Source: Kosakonia pseudosacchari
GTDB lineage: Bacteria; Pseudomonadota; Gammaproteobacteria; Enterobacterales; Enterobacteriaceae
Assembly (NCBI RefSeq): GCF_900184035.1
Contig: NZ_FXWP01000019.1
Coordinates: 124,001-188,000 of the forward strand
Direction of reading: 5' to 3'
DNA: 64,000 bases
Shown: piece after piece, positions 8,467 to 18,397 of the stretch
How positions within the stretch are numbered: position 1 is the first letter of the stretch
How the letters are laid out: the number at the start of each line of letters is the position of its first letter
Notes under the pieces: generated by a model
Told to the model about the DNA's origin: nothing
Databases searched by the model: none
What the model saw: only the letters and a program-made list of their open reading frames with translations
Translations under genes and position numbers: made by a program

Positions 8467-10401
8467 ATGAGCGCCTTTTTTCGTCGCACCGGCCTCGGTG
8501 CAAAATTGTCACTCCTGACTGGCGCAAGCGTTGCAACGCTTTTCCTCTTATTCACTTTTCTGATGAGCAATAAAGCCAGCCAACAGCTGGAAACGCTGGC
8601 CATGGAAGACCTGCACAGCCAATCTACCGGGGTGGTGGATATGGTGGAAATGTTCAACAGTAGTCTCAGTGATGAAGTGGAGAGCTACACGCGCTTGTTC
8701 AGCAGTTTTCTGCCACAGCCGCTCGCGGTTGATCCACAACAGCGCCGCGAGATTAACGGTATCGATGTGCCGCTCTTCAAAGGCGGCGATAGTGAACTGC
8801 ATAACAACAATGCTATCCCGGACGATTTCCTCAACCGTACAGGCGCTATCGCGACGCTATTCGTGCGCAGCGGTGACGACTTTGTGCGCGTTGCAACATC
8901 ACTGCGTAAAGAGAATGGCGATCGTGCCATCGGCACTAAGCTGGATAAAGCCAGCCCGGCTTTTGCGCCGGTAATGAAAGGTGAAGTCTATCGCGGGCTG
9001 GCGCTGCTGTTTGGCAAACGCTACATCACCCAATACCAGCCGGTGAAAGACGCCAGCGGCAATACCATTGCCATTCTGTTTGTTGGCGTGGATATCACCC
9101 GTTCATGGGACGTGATGCGCAATAAGATCCTCGGTCGTAAGCTGGGTGAAAGCGGCCATTTCTTCGTGCTTGATCGCAACCAGGGCAAGAATTACGGCAA
9201 CTATCTGTTCCACGATACCGACGAAGGCAAACGCCCGCAGTGGGATGAAAAAGATCTGCAAACCTTGCTGACAAGCAACAGCGGTACGCTGGCGCGCCAG
9301 AGCGCGGACGGCCGCACATTGCTGATGTCTTACACCGCGCTACCCGGCTGGAACTGGACAGTCGTTGGCGAAGTCGACAAAGCCGTGCTGCTGCGCGATG
9401 TCACCACCATGCGTAACCAATTCCTGCTGGCTGGCGTAGTGGTGTCCCTGCTGTTCGCCGCACTGTTTGTCGTCATCATTCGCCGCTGGCTCAGCCGCCC
9501 GCTGCGTAACGTTATCGAACTCGCTCAGCAGTATTCGGCAGGCGATCTGCGCGCCACTCTGGTGGTGGATCGTCATGATGAAGTCGGTCAGTTGATCGAA
9601 GCCATTAACGGCATTGGCGACGGGCTGCACAAGATTGTGTTGCAGGTGCGCGAATCCGCCGCCGAGATTAACCTCGGCACCAACGCCCTGGCCGCCGACA
9701 GCGGCGAGATCAGCGAGCAGATCAACAAGCAAGCCAGCAGCGTGGAGGAAACCTCCGCCAGCATGGAACAGCTTGCCGCCACCGTGCAGCAAAACGCCGC
9801 CAACATGGAACAAACGCAAAGCCTGGTCAATGAAACCACCGACGCGGTGCAAAAAGGCGGGAAAACCGTCGATCACTCCGTGGCGACAATGGAAGACATT
9901 CGCGCGGCATCGCAGCGCATTGCCGACATTACCCATGTGATTGAATCCATCGCGTTCCAGACCAATATCCTGGCGCTGAACGCCGCGGTGGAAGCTGCGC
10001 GCGCGGGCGAACACGGTAAAGGTTTTGCCGTGGTTGCCCAGGAAGTACGCGCCCTGGCTGCGCGCAGCGCCAACGCGGTGAAAGAGATTGAAGCGCTGAT
10101 TGGCGACACGCTGAAAAAAGTGGGCGAAGGCCACTCCCAGTCAGAAGCCACGCGAGTTGCCATGCAATCGATCATCAGCCACATGGATCAAATCAACCAA
10201 CTGGTGCATGAAATCAACCATGCCTCCCGCGAACAATCAGCCGGGATCAACCAGGTTAATCTGGCAATGACGCACATCGGTGATGCCACGCACGTCAACG
10301 CCGGGCGCGTTTCGCAAAGTGAGGAAACCGCCCGTACGCTGCGGGAAAAAGGCGCACACCTGAGCGAGCTGGTAAGCCTGTTCCGCCTGAAGATGGATTA
10401 A
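8467..10401 (+). CDS. Methyl-accepting chemotaxis protein with Cache sensor
   Basis: 644 residues. TM1 (about 14-34) is followed by a large periplasmic sensor (35-318) of the Cache_3-Cache_2 fusion type (features such as [16 protein letters not shown]), TM2 (about 319-341), a HAMP linker (about 342-395) and the signalling hairpin, whose tip ([20 protein letters not shown], near residue 500) is perfectly conserved. It would transmit ligand binding to CheA/CheW. The C-terminus (VSLFRLKMD) has no CheR/CheB-binding pentapeptide. Ligand unknown. It separates yjfN from aidB, which are adjacent in K-12, so it is an insertion relative to that strain. The end overlaps the aidB end by four bases. Confidence 0.9.
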   Translation: MSAFFRRTGLGAKLSLLTGASVATLFLLFTFLMSNKASQQLETLAMEDLHSQSTGVVDMVEMFNSSLSDEVESYTRLFSSFLPQPLAVDPQQRREINGIDVPLFKGGDSELHNNNAIPDDFLNRTGAIATLFVRSGDDFVRVATSLRKENGDRAIGTKLDKASPAFAPVMKGEVYRGLALLFGKRYITQYQPVKDASGNTIAILFVGVDITRSWDVMRNKILGRKLGESGHFFVLDRNQGKNYGNYLFHDTDEGKRPQWDEKDLQTLLTSNSGTLARQSADGRTLLMSYTALPGWNWTVVGEVDKAVLLRDVTTMRNQFLLAGVVVSLLFAALFVVIIRRWLSRPLRNVIELAQQYSAGDLRATLVVDRHDEVGQLIEAINGIGDGLHKIVLQVRESAAEINLGTNALAADSGEISEQINKQASSVEETSASMEQLAATVQQNAANMEQTQSLVNETTDAVQKGGKTVDHSVATMEDIRAASQRIADITHVIESIAFQTNILALNAAVEAARAGEHGKGFAVVAQEVRALAARSANAVKEIEALIGDTLKKVGEGHSQSEATRVAMQSIISHMDQINQLVHEINHASREQSAGINQVNLAMTHIGDATHVNAGRVSQSEETARTLREKGAHLSELVSLFRLKMD

Positions 10402-12017
10402 TTCGCTGCCCCCGTGGCGCGTAGCAGCAGGTCATTTTGCACCTGCTCGCTAATCAGCGACGTGCCACGGGTATCCAGCATCATCTGGCACCACGCCTGC
10501 GCCATCGGCGGCGATGCGTGGCGCAGCATTTGCGCCCCCGTCCCCAGCCGCCAAAGCAGTTGTGTAATCTCCCTACCTTGCGCTTCATCTGGTCTGCGTA
10601 GCCGCTGCTGAAGCTGTCGCCATGCGCGATCAAAATGGCGATCCTGCCCTTTCACCGCAGCAAAATCATCACTGAGCACATCCACTATCCCCGGCTGTTT
10701 ACCCAGCACGCGCAGCACATCCAGACACATGACGTTGCCGGAACCTTCCCAGATGCTGTTGACCGGCATTTCGCGATACAAGCGCGGTAATTCGCTCTCT
10801 TCGCAATAGCCAATACCGCCAAGCACTTCCATCGCTTCGGCGACAAACGGGATGCCGCCCTTACAGACCGCAAATTTCGCCACCGGAGTAAACAGGCGCG
10901 CAAAAAGCACCTCTTGCTCATTGCGGCGGCTGTCCCATGCACGGGCGAGGCGAAAAAGCATGGCGGTTTGCCCCTCCAGTTCCAGCGCCATCCGGCTCAG
11001 CACGTGGCGCATCAGCGGCTGATCAACCAGGTTTTTGCCAAACGCCTGCCGCCGGTGCGCGTGATACAGCGCCACCGAAAAGGCGCGGCGCATCAGCCCA
11101 TGACTTCCCAGCGCGCAATCAAAGCGCGTTAGCCCGCCCATTTTGAGGATCTGCCGTACACCGTCGCCCTCTTCGCCAAGCAGCCAGCCGCTGGCATCGC
11201 AAAACTCCGCTTCGCTACTGGCGTTAGAGCGGTTACCGAGCTTGTCTTTCAGGCGTTCCAGCCGCACACCGTTACGCTGACCGTCAGGCAGAAAGCGCGG
11301 TACAAAGAAGCAGGAGAGCCCGCCTTTGGCCTGCGCCAGCACCAAATGCGCGTCACTTTGCGGTACGGAAAAGAACCATTTATGCCCCACCAGCCGATAT
11401 TCATCACCGCTTTTTTCCGCCCGGGTGGTGTTGCTCAGTACATCCGTTCCACCCTGTTTTTCGGTCATTCCCATCCCAACCAACAGGCCGCGTTTCTGGT
11501 TGCCTGGCGCTAAATGCGGATCGTAACGATCGCTCAACAGCGGTTTTAACCAGTCGTGAAAAGGCATCGGCAATGCCTGTTGCAGCAGCGGCGTTGCGGC
11601 GAAGGTCATGGTGATGGGGCACAACGTGCCGGATTCAACCTGGGCGTGCAGCACAAACCGCGCCGCCCGCGCAACAAAAGCACCGACACGCGCCTCCTCC
11701 TCCCAGGCCAGGTTATGCACCCGGTTGGCGCACAGCCCCTGCATCAACAGATGCCACGCCGGGTGAAAACGGACATCATCCAGCCGCTCGCCAGTGGTGT
11801 CATAACGCAGCAGCTCCGGGGGATTGGCGTTGGCTAATCTTCCCAGCTCCAGTGATTCCGCCGCGCCCAATTGTTGCCCAAGGCTGGCGAGCAACTCGGC
11901 GTCCCACGCCGCGCCTTCGCGCATCACTGCCTCGCACAAAGGGCGATCAGAAAGAAAAAGGTTGCTGTTTTTTAACGGAATGGGTTGGTTAAAAACGGTA
12001 TGCGTCTGCCAGTGCAT
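10398..12017 (-). CDS. aidB: Isovaleryl-CoA dehydrogenase-like protein AidB
   Basis: 539 residues, against 541 in E. coli, with high identity throughout. It has an acyl-CoA dehydrogenase fold; the middle domain contains [13 protein letters not shown] and HKWFFS, which contribute to the FAD site, and the C-terminal domain binds DNA in E. coli. AidB is part of the Ada adaptive response to alkylation and is thought to protect DNA. The ATG at 12017 has a GGAGGGAG site and the K-12 start [15 protein letters not shown]; the frame extends 32 codons further without support. Confidence 0.95.
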   Translation of the reverse strand: MHWQTHTVFNQPIPLKNSNLFLSDRPLCEAVMREGAAWDAELLASLGQQLGAAESLELGRLANANPPELLRYDTTGERLDDVRFHPAWHLLMQGLCANRVHNLAWEEEARVGAFVARAARFVLHAQVESGTLCPITMTFAATPLLQQALPMPFHDWLKPLLSDRYDPHLAPGNQKRGLLVGMGMTEKQGGTDVLSNTTRAEKSGDEYRLVGHKWFFSVPQSDAHLVLAQAKGGLSCFFVPRFLPDGQRNGVRLERLKDKLGNRSNASSEAEFCDASGWLLGEEGDGVRQILKMGGLTRFDCALGSHGLMRRAFSVALYHAHRRQAFGKNLVDQPLMRHVLSRMALELEGQTAMLFRLARAWDSRRNEQEVLFARLFTPVAKFAVCKGGIPFVAEAMEVLGGIGYCEESELPRLYREMPVNSIWEGSGNVMCLDVLRVLGKQPGIVDVLSDDFAAVKGQDRHFDRAWRQLQQRLRRPDEAQGREITQLLWRLGTGAQMLRHASPPMAQAWCQMMLDTRGTSLISEQVQNDLLLRATGAAN

Positions 12018-12210
12018 CGTGTCTCCCTCCTTCAATGGCAATGAAGATAAGTATGGACAGCCCGCGCTAACGCTGCATGGGAGTAGGCTCACAAGGCCGC
12101 AATTTGACGGCAATCATTCGTGAAACGGCTCACACAATATAAGAATAATATATTTCATGAATGAGATTACTGATGAATAATTTATTCTCACCTTGCCATA
12201 GAGAATCCCA

Positions 12211-13500
12211 ATGCCAGCTTCCCGACACGCATCGAATGCGCACAAGCGTGCGTTAATTGCCGGCTCGATCGGCAACTTTATCGAGTGGTACGAATTCGCG
12301 GTCTACGGCTTTCTTGCCACCGTGATTGCGAAAAACTTCTTTCAACTCTCGGGCGAAACCGGGCTCACCAGCCTGATCCTGACTTACGCCTCTTTTGCCG
12401 TCGCCTTTTTCTTTCGCCCGCTGGGGGCTATGGTGTTCGGGCGTATCGGTGACCGGATTGGCCGCAAGCCGACACTGATTATCGTGCTGGTGATGATGAC
12501 GCTCGCGACATTCGCAATTGGTCTTGTTCCGGTGTATGCCAGTATTGGTATCGCCGCACCGCTCATCATCACCGGTTTGCGCATTTTGCAGGGGCTGTTT
12601 GCCGGGGGGGAATACGGTGGCGCGGTATCGCTGATGACGGAGTTCGCGCCGCGCGGCAAACGCGGGCTGTATGGCGCATGGCAATCTTTTACCGTAGCGC
12701 TGGGACTGCTGGCGGGAGCCGGTATTGTGGCGCTGCTTTCCGTGTTGCTGACGCCAGAAGCATTGCACGACTGGGGCTGGCGCATCCCCTTCTTCCTTGC
12801 GCTGCCGATGGGCGTTGTCGCGCTGTGGTTGCGGGTGAGCATGGAGGAGACGCCAAGTTTTGTGCAACAGCAGGCGCACCCCGTTGCCGAACGTGCCCGG
12901 CTAAGCGACACGTTCAAAGCCATCATCATGGGGATCGGCCGGGTGATGGTGTGGTCTGCCGCCGGTTATACCTACCTTGTGATCATGCCTGCGTATTTAC
13001 AGTCGGCGCTGCATACTGGCTTTAATCAGGCGCTACTGATTGCGGTGATATCCAATATTGGCTTTGCGTTGACGATCATTCCCTCCGGTATCCTGAGCGA
13101 TCGTATCGGGCGCCGCACAGTGATGGTAATGGCCACCGCGCTGTTATTGATCCTCGCGTTGCCACTGCTGAAAATCCTGCAGGCGGAAACAAGCACGCTG
13201 GCGATAAAAGCCGTGGTGGTGCTGGTAGCGGGCGGTCTGGTCGGTATGCTGGCAGGCCCTGGCCCGGCGATGCTGGCGGAGATGTTTCCAACCCGCGTGC
13301 GTTATACCGGGCTGGGTCTGGCGTATTCGCTGTCGAACGCGCTGTTCTCCGGCTGTGCGGGGTTAATCATCACCGGGCTTATCAAAGAGACAGGAAATGT
13401 CGATATCCCGGCCTATTACGTGATGGCAACGGCGCTGGTCAGCATTGTGGCGCTGATGACGCTCAAAAAAGATGACCATTTGCGCTCGCTTGAGGAGTAA
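12211..13500 (+). CDS. MHS-family MFS proton symporter
   Basis: 429 residues and about twelve membrane segments. The signature of the metabolite:H+ symporter family is clear: GNFIEWYEFAVYG (21-33) in TM1, RPLGAMVFGRIGDRIGRKP (69-87) after TM2 and LQGLFAGGEYGG in TM4. Characterised members include KgtP, ShiA, ProP and citrate carriers, so an organic acid or zwitterion is likely, but the substrate is not readable from sequence. It is absent between aidB and yjfC in K-12. The upstream 193 bases shared with aidB contain divergent promoters that I cannot place. Confidence 0.85.
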   Translation: MPASRHASNAHKRALIAGSIGNFIEWYEFAVYGFLATVIAKNFFQLSGETGLTSLILTYASFAVAFFFRPLGAMVFGRIGDRIGRKPTLIIVLVMMTLATFAIGLVPVYASIGIAAPLIITGLRILQGLFAGGEYGGAVSLMTEFAPRGKRGLYGAWQSFTVALGLLAGAGIVALLSVLLTPEALHDWGWRIPFFLALPMGVVALWLRVSMEETPSFVQQQAHPVAERARLSDTFKAIIMGIGRVMVWSAAGYTYLVIMPAYLQSALHTGFNQALLIAVISNIGFALTIIPSGILSDRIGRRTVMVMATALLLILALPLLKILQAETSTLAIKAVVVLVAGGLVGMLAGPGPAMLAEMFPTRVRYTGLGLAYSLSNALFSGCAGLIITGLIKETGNVDIPAYYVMATALVSIVALMTLKKDDHLRSLEE

Positions 13501-13510
13501 CGTTTGAGCA

Positions 13511-13536
13511 GCCCGGCAACGTTGCGCTTGCCGGGC
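13511..13536. repeat. REP-like hairpin between convergent genes
   Basis: GCCCGGCAA and TTGCCGGGC form a 9-bp stem around GTTGCGC-type loop sequence, between the stops of the MHS transporter and yjfC. It resembles a single REP unit and could stop transcription or protect both 3' ends; no T-run follows. Confidence 0.5.
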
Positions 13537-13542
13537 GGTAAA

Positions 13543-14706
13543 TTACCCGGCGATGTAATGCGGCACAAACCGCGAGGTATCTTTGGTAATCAAGGTGCTA
13601 TCTTCACGAATCCCCATGCCGACCGCTTCATCATCCACCACCCAACTACCAATCAGCGTGTAGCTATCGCCAAAGCGCGGCAGCGGCTGAAAAGCCTGGT
13701 AGATCATCGGTTCTTCACCGTAGTCGCCCTCTTCATGGTCAATCACGTTGTGCGCACCGTCGAAAAGGGTGACATTGCCGCCTTCGCGGGAAAACAGCGG
13801 CTTGCGCACGTAGCTGCCACCCGCCGCGATTTGCGGTTTTTCCCCGTCAAACCAGGCGGGCAGCAGGTTCGGATGATGGGGAAAGTAACGCCACAGCAGC
13901 GGCAATAATCCCTTATTGCTGAGCACGCTTTTCCACAACGGCTCCAGCCACTGTTCGCGGCGTTTACACAACAATGGGCCGTTTTCGTCGCGCATCATCC
14001 ATTCAAGCGGATAGAGCTTAAACGCCTGGCGAATAACGTTATCATCCAGATCCGTCAATACGCCGCCCAGCCCCAGTCCAACATCTTCGATATAAATAAA
14101 CCGCGTATCGAGTCCGGCCTGACGGGCGCAATCTTCAAGGTAGAGCACCGTGCCGCGATCTTCCTCGGTTCCTTTACAGCAGCAAAAGTAGAGCGGGTGA
14201 TGGCTCTGGATCTCGGCGAAACGGGCAATCAACTTGTCCTGAATGGCGTTGTACTGATCGGCGTCGCGCGGGAGTGTACCGTTACGCCGCGCATCCTCCA
14301 TCCACAGCCACTGGAAATAGGCCGATTCGTACAGCGAGGTCGGCGTATCGGCGTTGTATTCGAGTAATTTCACCGGGTCTTTGCCGCACCAGACAAAATC
14401 CATCCGCCCGTAGAGCGATGGATCGCGGTTGCGCCAGCTTTCGGCAATCGCGTCCCAGTACAGCGGCGGGATCGCCAGTTGACGCAGGATCGCCTCGTCC
14501 TTCACGGCGCGATCCACGACCTCAAGGCACATTTGATGCAGTTCGGCGGTCGGCTTTTCGATCTGCTCTTCAATCTGGCGTAGCGTAAAACGGTAGGCCC
14601 GACTCTCATCCCAGTAAACCTCGTTATCAATGATATGGAAGTCGAAACCGTGGTCGCGGGCGATCCGCTCAAGATCCGGACGCACAGCAACATCATGACG
14701 CAGCAT
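13543..14706 (-). CDS. yjfC: Glutathionylspermidine synthase-like ATP-grasp ligase YjfC
   Basis: 387 residues, same length as E. coli YjfC and highly similar (DNEVYWDESRAYRFTL near the start, YQAFQPLPRFGDSYTLIGSWVV near the end). The family shares the ATP-grasp synthetase domain of glutathionylspermidine synthase but lacks the amidase half; it presumably forms an amide bond using ATP, substrate unknown. Two ATGs are adjacent (14709 and 14706); the second has better spacing to GGGGAGG and matches K-12. It is the last gene of the yjfI-J-K-L-M-C series and its start region touches the yjfM stop, implying translational coupling. Confidence 0.88.
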   Translation of the reverse strand: MLRHDVAVRPDLERIARDHGFDFHIIDNEVYWDESRAYRFTLRQIEEQIEKPTAELHQMCLEVVDRAVKDEAILRQLAIPPLYWDAIAESWRNRDPSLYGRMDFVWCGKDPVKLLEYNADTPTSLYESAYFQWLWMEDARRNGTLPRDADQYNAIQDKLIARFAEIQSHHPLYFCCCKGTEEDRGTVLYLEDCARQAGLDTRFIYIEDVGLGLGGVLTDLDDNVIRQAFKLYPLEWMMRDENGPLLCKRREQWLEPLWKSVLSNKGLLPLLWRYFPHHPNLLPAWFDGEKPQIAAGGSYVRKPLFSREGGNVTLFDGAHNVIDHEEGDYGEEPMIYQAFQPLPRFGDSYTLIGSWVVDDEAVGMGIREDSTLITKDTSRFVPHYIAG

Positions 14707-14708
14707 CA

Positions 14709-15335
14709 TTAGCCTCCCCAGCTTCCGCGCGCGCTGGAAGAGCGCCCGAAACCGCCACGTGATGAAGTCGTCGCTTTTTTGGTGGTATAACCGTAATGGC
14801 TACTCGCGCTGCTGCTTCCACCGGAACGCCAGCTGTAATCGCCGTCACGGTTGCGCCACACCGGGCGGGAGGCGTAGGAACTGCCGCCGCTGCTGTAGCT
14901 GTATTGCTCATCCCGGTCTTTACGCAAGGCTTTGCTGAGCAGAAAACCGCTGAGCACCGGCATCCAGCGCTGGCCAATATTGTCGTAATAGCAATTATCG
15001 TATTGCTGCACGCAGTACGGCTGCGACATATTGCGCGGGATCTCTTGCTCAAAGTTCATGCGCGCGTTATTCCACGCATCGTTGCACACCTGCGCGGTGT
15101 TGCCGTCGTCAACGCAATCTTGCTGCGAGGTGTAATAAACCCCGTCACCGTCGTTATCGTCTTTATGATCGTTACAGCCTTTTAACGCAAAAAAGGCCGC
15201 ACCGCCCATAATCGCCAGCGTCAGGTATTGCCCGCTTTTACGCTCTTTCGGCTGGGAGAAAATGGGCCGCTGGGCACGGTTCTGCGCAGGCGAAAGAATA
15301 GGATTTCTTTGCCGATTTGATCGCTTTCTGGCCAT
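14709..15335 (-). CDS. yjfM: DUF1190-family protein YjfM
   Basis: 208 residues. A basic N-terminus precedes one hydrophobic segment (about 36-53, LTLAIMGGAAFFALKGC), then a Cys-containing domain (CVDDGN, VCNDAWNNAR, YCVQQYDNCYYDN) and a C-terminal Ser/Gly/Arg-rich tail ending SSSARGSWGG. This is the E. coli YjfM / YgiB (DUF1190) family, of unknown function. YgiB likewise lies next to a YjfC paralogue (YgiC) in E. coli, so the pair is a conserved module. It overlaps the region of the yjfC start and follows yjfL closely. Confidence 0.87.
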   Translation of the reverse strand: MARKRSNRQRNPILSPAQNRAQRPIFSQPKERKSGQYLTLAIMGGAAFFALKGCNDHKDDNDGDGVYYTSQQDCVDDGNTAQVCNDAWNNARMNFEQEIPRNMSQPYCVQQYDNCYYDNIGQRWMPVLSGFLLSKALRKDRDEQYSYSSGGSSYASRPVWRNRDGDYSWRSGGSSSASSHYGYTTKKATTSSRGGFGRSSSARGSWGG

Positions 15336-15344
15336 GATTTTCCA

Positions 15345-15743
15345 TTACCACGTCATGCAGGCGGCATTAAAAATCCCGCCCGCCAGGGCCGCCGCACCCA
15401 TAAATATCCCGGCGGCAGTATTGCTGTTAATTATCTTGTCACTCAGTTTCGGCATATAGAGACGCACGCCGCCGTAAACAAGTAACTGCACAACCAGTGC
15501 AATAATGCCCCAGATTAAATAATCCGGAATGCTTACCGAGTTAATCGCCGCGCTGGAGAGCGGAATAATATAGCCCAGCAGCGAACCACTAAATGCTAAC
15601 GATGCGGCGACATTATTCTCTTTAATTAACCGCCATTCATCATGCGGGGTAATGCGCGTATAAACGAAAAGAAAACAGAGCACCATCGCAATGCCAATAA
15701 AGAAATAAGAGCAAAACGCCAGCAGCGATCCCAGAATATGCAT
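15345..15743 (-). CDS. yjfL: DUF350 membrane protein YjfL
   Basis: 132 residues, same length as E. coli YjfL, with four hydrophobic segments. DUF350 usually occurs as a duplicated two-helix unit; here SLLAFCSYFFIGIAMVLC and AASLAFSGSLLGYIIPLSSA represent the first, and LIWGIIALVVQLLVYGG with AAGIFMGAAALAGGIF the second. The function is unknown. The start ATG at 15743 has GGGAG seven bases upstream and matches K-12; the frame is open further upstream. Located between yjfK and yjfM in the operon. Confidence 0.87.
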   Translation of the reverse strand: MHILGSLLAFCSYFFIGIAMVLCFLFVYTRITPHDEWRLIKENNVAASLAFSGSLLGYIIPLSSAAINSVSIPDYLIWGIIALVVQLLVYGGVRLYMPKLSDKIINSNTAAGIFMGAAALAGGIFNAACMTW

Positions 15744-15757
15744 GTCTACTCCCATAA

Positions 15758-16417
15758 TTAACCAATGACCTTTAATGATGTCAGCGGAATATCCACGCCC
15801 AGCGCGCGCGAGTAGATCCACTCCGGCTGGTTTTGCGCATTAAAGGTTTCTTCGCCGTTTAACAGCAAATATTCGAACACATCGGTGGTGACCTCACGCT
15901 GGTACGCCATCATAAAGTTGTGCACTTCCCAGCTTGCGCCAGCGTGGTTGTTGACGGTTTCCAGCGTGTAGACCGGTTCGATATCGCCCCGCTCTTCCGC
16001 GTTAAACACGCGCTGCCACTGGCAATCGCGCCAGCGTAACGCGGGCTTACCCATCGCTTTTGCGCTCAACATGTCGCGCCAGGCTTTTTCGCCGGAAACC
16101 CCCGCGCTCTCTTCATACACAAACAGTTTGATGTCATCGATGTTGTGCGTTTCCAGGCCGCCCGAGGTGCTGATTTGCAGGAACTCATCGCCCGTGATGT
16201 AGTAGCGATGAATCATGCATCCGGCACCGAGATCGAACGAACCGCACGCGCCAATGGTGTACTCTTCGCCGGGAAGCTGAACCAGCAAATCGTCTTCGCA
16301 CAGGCGAAACAGCAGCGTATCTATGGTGAAACCCGCGTGCAGATGCAACCCAAGTGGACCTCTTACCGGGGCGGCCGCATCAGGCCGCCCCAGCAGGTTT
16401 TTCAGAAAAGAGAGCAT
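15758..16417 (-). CDS. yjfK: DUF2491-family protein YjfK
   Basis: 219 residues, same length as E. coli YjfK. It is a soluble protein without signal peptide (MLSFLKNLLGRPDAAAP; GDEFLQISTSGG; WEVHNFMMAYQREVT; SRALGVDIPLTSLKVIG). No enzymatic motif is evident. The ATG at 16417 overlaps the yjfJ stop (TGATG), which indicates coupled translation with the PspA-like protein. An in-frame GTG at 16420 is an alternative start. Confidence 0.86.
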   Translation of the reverse strand: MLSFLKNLLGRPDAAAPVRGPLGLHLHAGFTIDTLLFRLCEDDLLVQLPGEEYTIGACGSFDLGAGCMIHRYYITGDEFLQISTSGGLETHNIDDIKLFVYEESAGVSGEKAWRDMLSAKAMGKPALRWRDCQWQRVFNAEERGDIEPVYTLETVNNHAGASWEVHNFMMAYQREVTTDVFEYLLLNGEETFNAQNQPEWIYSRALGVDIPLTSLKVIG

Positions 16418-17115
16418 CACGGTTTTTGTTGCTGTTGCAGACGCGCCAGCACATCCTGCGCCGAGGTTTTATCGCTGCCGCCAATACCGGCCTGCGCCAG
16501 TTTTTCGTCGAGATCGCGCCCGTCCGCCACTTTCTCAAGCTGCGTTGCCGCGTCCAGTCGGGCCTGGCGTTCAGCCTGGCGCGCCTGCAGACGTTTCAGG
16601 GACTCCGCCGCCGTCGCCACATTGTTGGACGCGCCCACGGTAGAAGTGGTAACAGCCTGTTGCGCGCGCTGCATCGCCTCGGTGGCTTTGATCACTTCCA
16701 GTTGCTGCTCAAACTGCTCAATACGCTGAGCCGTGGCGGTCACCGCTTTTTCAACGGCATCGCGCGACGTTTCAAGGTTTGCCAGCACCTGCTCTTCCGC
16801 CGCAATGGTATTTTCCAGACGGGCAATTTCGCTGGCGACTTCATTGAGCAAACCGGCGTCCACATTTTTCGCCATCGCTTCCAGCGCGCGGGCTTCAAGG
16901 CTCTCTTTACGTTCGCGCAAATCGGCCAGTTTATCATTGCTCAATTTAACGCGTGCCAGCAGGTCGACGCGGGATTTTCCCGCTTTATCCAGTTCAGCGC
17001 GCGCGTCGCGGATATGCTGCTCCAGCATACGCACACCCTGGGTCTCTTCAATCGACTCTTCTGCCTGAGCAATAAAAGATTTACCCAGCGTAAACAGGCT
17101 TTTTAAAATTCCCAT
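16417..17115 (-). CDS. yjfJ: PspA/IM30-family membrane-associated protein YjfJ
   Basis: 232 residues, nearly all alpha-helical coiled coil, beginning MGILKSLFTLGKSFIAQAEESIE with the amphipathic N-terminal helix of PspA-type proteins. The family (PspA, Vipp1/IM30) assembles on the cytoplasmic face of damaged membranes as ESCRT-III-like polymers. E. coli YjfJ is a PspA paralogue outside the psp operon. Its partners here are YjfI, YjfK, YjfL, YjfM and YjfC, so it probably acts in an envelope process distinct from the classical phage-shock response. Confidence 0.9.
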   Translation of the reverse strand: MGILKSLFTLGKSFIAQAEESIEETQGVRMLEQHIRDARAELDKAGKSRVDLLARVKLSNDKLADLRERKESLEARALEAMAKNVDAGLLNEVASEIARLENTIAAEEQVLANLETSRDAVEKAVTATAQRIEQFEQQLEVIKATEAMQRAQQAVTTSTVGASNNVATAAESLKRLQARQAERQARLDAATQLEKVADGRDLDEKLAQAGIGGSDKTSAQDVLARLQQQQKP

Positions 17116-17135
17116 ACCACCACTCCCTGATAATG

Positions 17136-17540
17136 TTATTGGGTAAAATCACCGGTTAATTCAGCAAGATCCAGCGCGTTTTGCGCAAGTGTGGAGATTT
17201 CCAGCAGGATATCGTCAAGCGAGGAGTTCAGCGACAGCGCGCCGAAGGCGACATAATACTCTTCCCCACCGACAGGCGAGATGCCAACAGAAGATAACGG
17301 TAAAAGTTTTTGATTGCGCAGCAGGAAGGCGTTAAAAGCGTCCTGTTGTTTAATTTCACTTAAAGGAAAAATATAGGTTTCAATAATTATCTGCCGGGAA
17401 GTCAGTAACAGATTTAATTGTAAATCGCCGTAGTCATCCAGTTTAATAATTAACGCATCGGCTTCATGTCGGATATTTAAATTAAGCGTCGATGATTGCA
17501 ATAATGCCGCGCTAAGTGTCTCTACAGTCCATGCCATCAT
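17136..17540 (-). CDS. yjfI: DUF2170-family protein YjfI
   Basis: 134 residues, close in length to E. coli YjfI. A soluble alpha/beta protein of the DUF2170 family (FPLSEIKQQDAFNAFLLRNQKLLPLSSVG; YYVAFGALS), with a vague likeness to secretion chaperone-type folds but no assigned activity. It is first in the operon that continues with yjfJ (20 bases downstream). Two start codons, 17540 and 17537, are both possible. Upstream, AT-rich DNA before the rlmB terminator (17547-17616) should hold the operon promoter. Confidence 0.85.
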   Translation of the reverse strand: MMAWTVETLSAALLQSSTLNLNIRHEADALIIKLDDYGDLQLNLLLTSRQIIIETYIFPLSEIKQQDAFNAFLLRNQKLLPLSSVGISPVGGEEYYVAFGALSLNSSLDDILLEISTLAQNALDLAELTGDFTQ

Positions 17541-17616
17541 TTATACCCTGCTTATTCCATCGCAATAAAAGTAAAAAGAGAAAATATCTGCCGGCAAATT
17601 CTACCAGTGTTCAGAG

Positions 17617-17646
17617 CAAAAAAACCACCCGAATAAGGGTGGTTTT
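17617..17646 (-). terminator. Rho-independent terminator after rlmB
   Basis: AAAACCACCC / GGGTGGTTTT with a 6-base loop, then a T-run on the minus strand. It separates rlmB from the yjfI operon. Confidence 0.88.
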
Positions 17647-17662
17647 ACCGTGCGCTGGAAGT

Positions 17663-18397
17663 TTAAAGCGCGCGCTGGCGCACCGCCTCAAACAGGCAGA
17701 TACCGGTGGCGACCGAGACGTTGAGCGACGACACGCTGCCCGCCATCGGGATGCTGATCAGCTCATCACAGTGCTCACGCGTCAGGCGGCGCATACCTTC
17801 ACCTTCCGCACCCATTACCAGCGCCATGCGCCCGGTCATTTTGCTCTGGAACAGGGTGTGATCCGCTTCGCCCGCCGTACCGACAATCCAGATATTCTCT
17901 TCCTGCAATAGACGCATGGTGCGCGCAAGGTTAGTCACGCGGATCAACGGTACGCTCTCTGCCGCGCCGCAGGCGACTTTTTTCGCCGTGGCATTCAGCT
18001 GCGCGGATTTGTCCTTCGGTACGATCACCGCATGCACGCCCGCCGCGTCTGCGCTACGTAAACAAGCGCCCAGGTTGTGCGGATCGGTGACACCATCCAG
18101 GATCAAAAAGAAGGGCTGTTCGAGGCTGGCGATCAGATCCGGCAGATCGTTTTCCTGGTACTGACGCCCTGGTTTCACGCGTGCAATGATCCCCTGATGC
18201 ACCGCGCCTTCGCTTTTTTCATCCAGATACTGGCGGTTCGCCACCTGGATCACCACGCCTTGTGCTTCCAGCGCGTGGATCAGCGGCAGCAGACGTTTGT
18301 CCTCGCGGCCTTTCAGAATAAACACTTCCTGAAAACGCTCCGGGGCGCGCTCCAGCAGGGCCTGCACCGCGTGGATGCCGTAAATCATTTCACTCAT
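17663..18397 (-). CDS. rlmB: 23S rRNA (guanosine-2'-O)-methyltransferase RlmB
   Basis: 244 residues (243 in E. coli). An N-terminal substrate-binding domain (1 to about 75) precedes a SPOUT methyltransferase domain with the three knot motifs: [13 protein letters not shown] (108-120), VMGAEGEGM (near 195) and [17 protein letters not shown] near the C-terminus. It methylates G2251 of 23S rRNA with S-adenosylmethionine. In K-12 it follows rnr closely; here a terminator and a 324-base gap lie between them. Confidence 0.96.
   Translation of the reverse strand: MSEMIYGIHAVQALLERAPERFQEVFILKGREDKRLLPLIHALEAQGVVIQVANRQYLDEKSEGAVHQGIIARVKPGRQYQENDLPDLIASLEQPFFLILDGVTDPHNLGACLRSADAAGVHAVIVPKDKSAQLNATAKKVACGAAESVPLIRVTNLARTMRLLQEENIWIVGTAGEADHTLFQSKMTGRMALVMGAEGEGMRRLTREHCDELISIPMAGSVSSLNVSVATGICLFEAVRQRAL

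Noticed and set aside
9340-10134. A 264-codon frame antisense to the Cache chemoreceptor
   Set aside because: It mirrors the repetitive codon pattern of the coiled-coil signalling domain.
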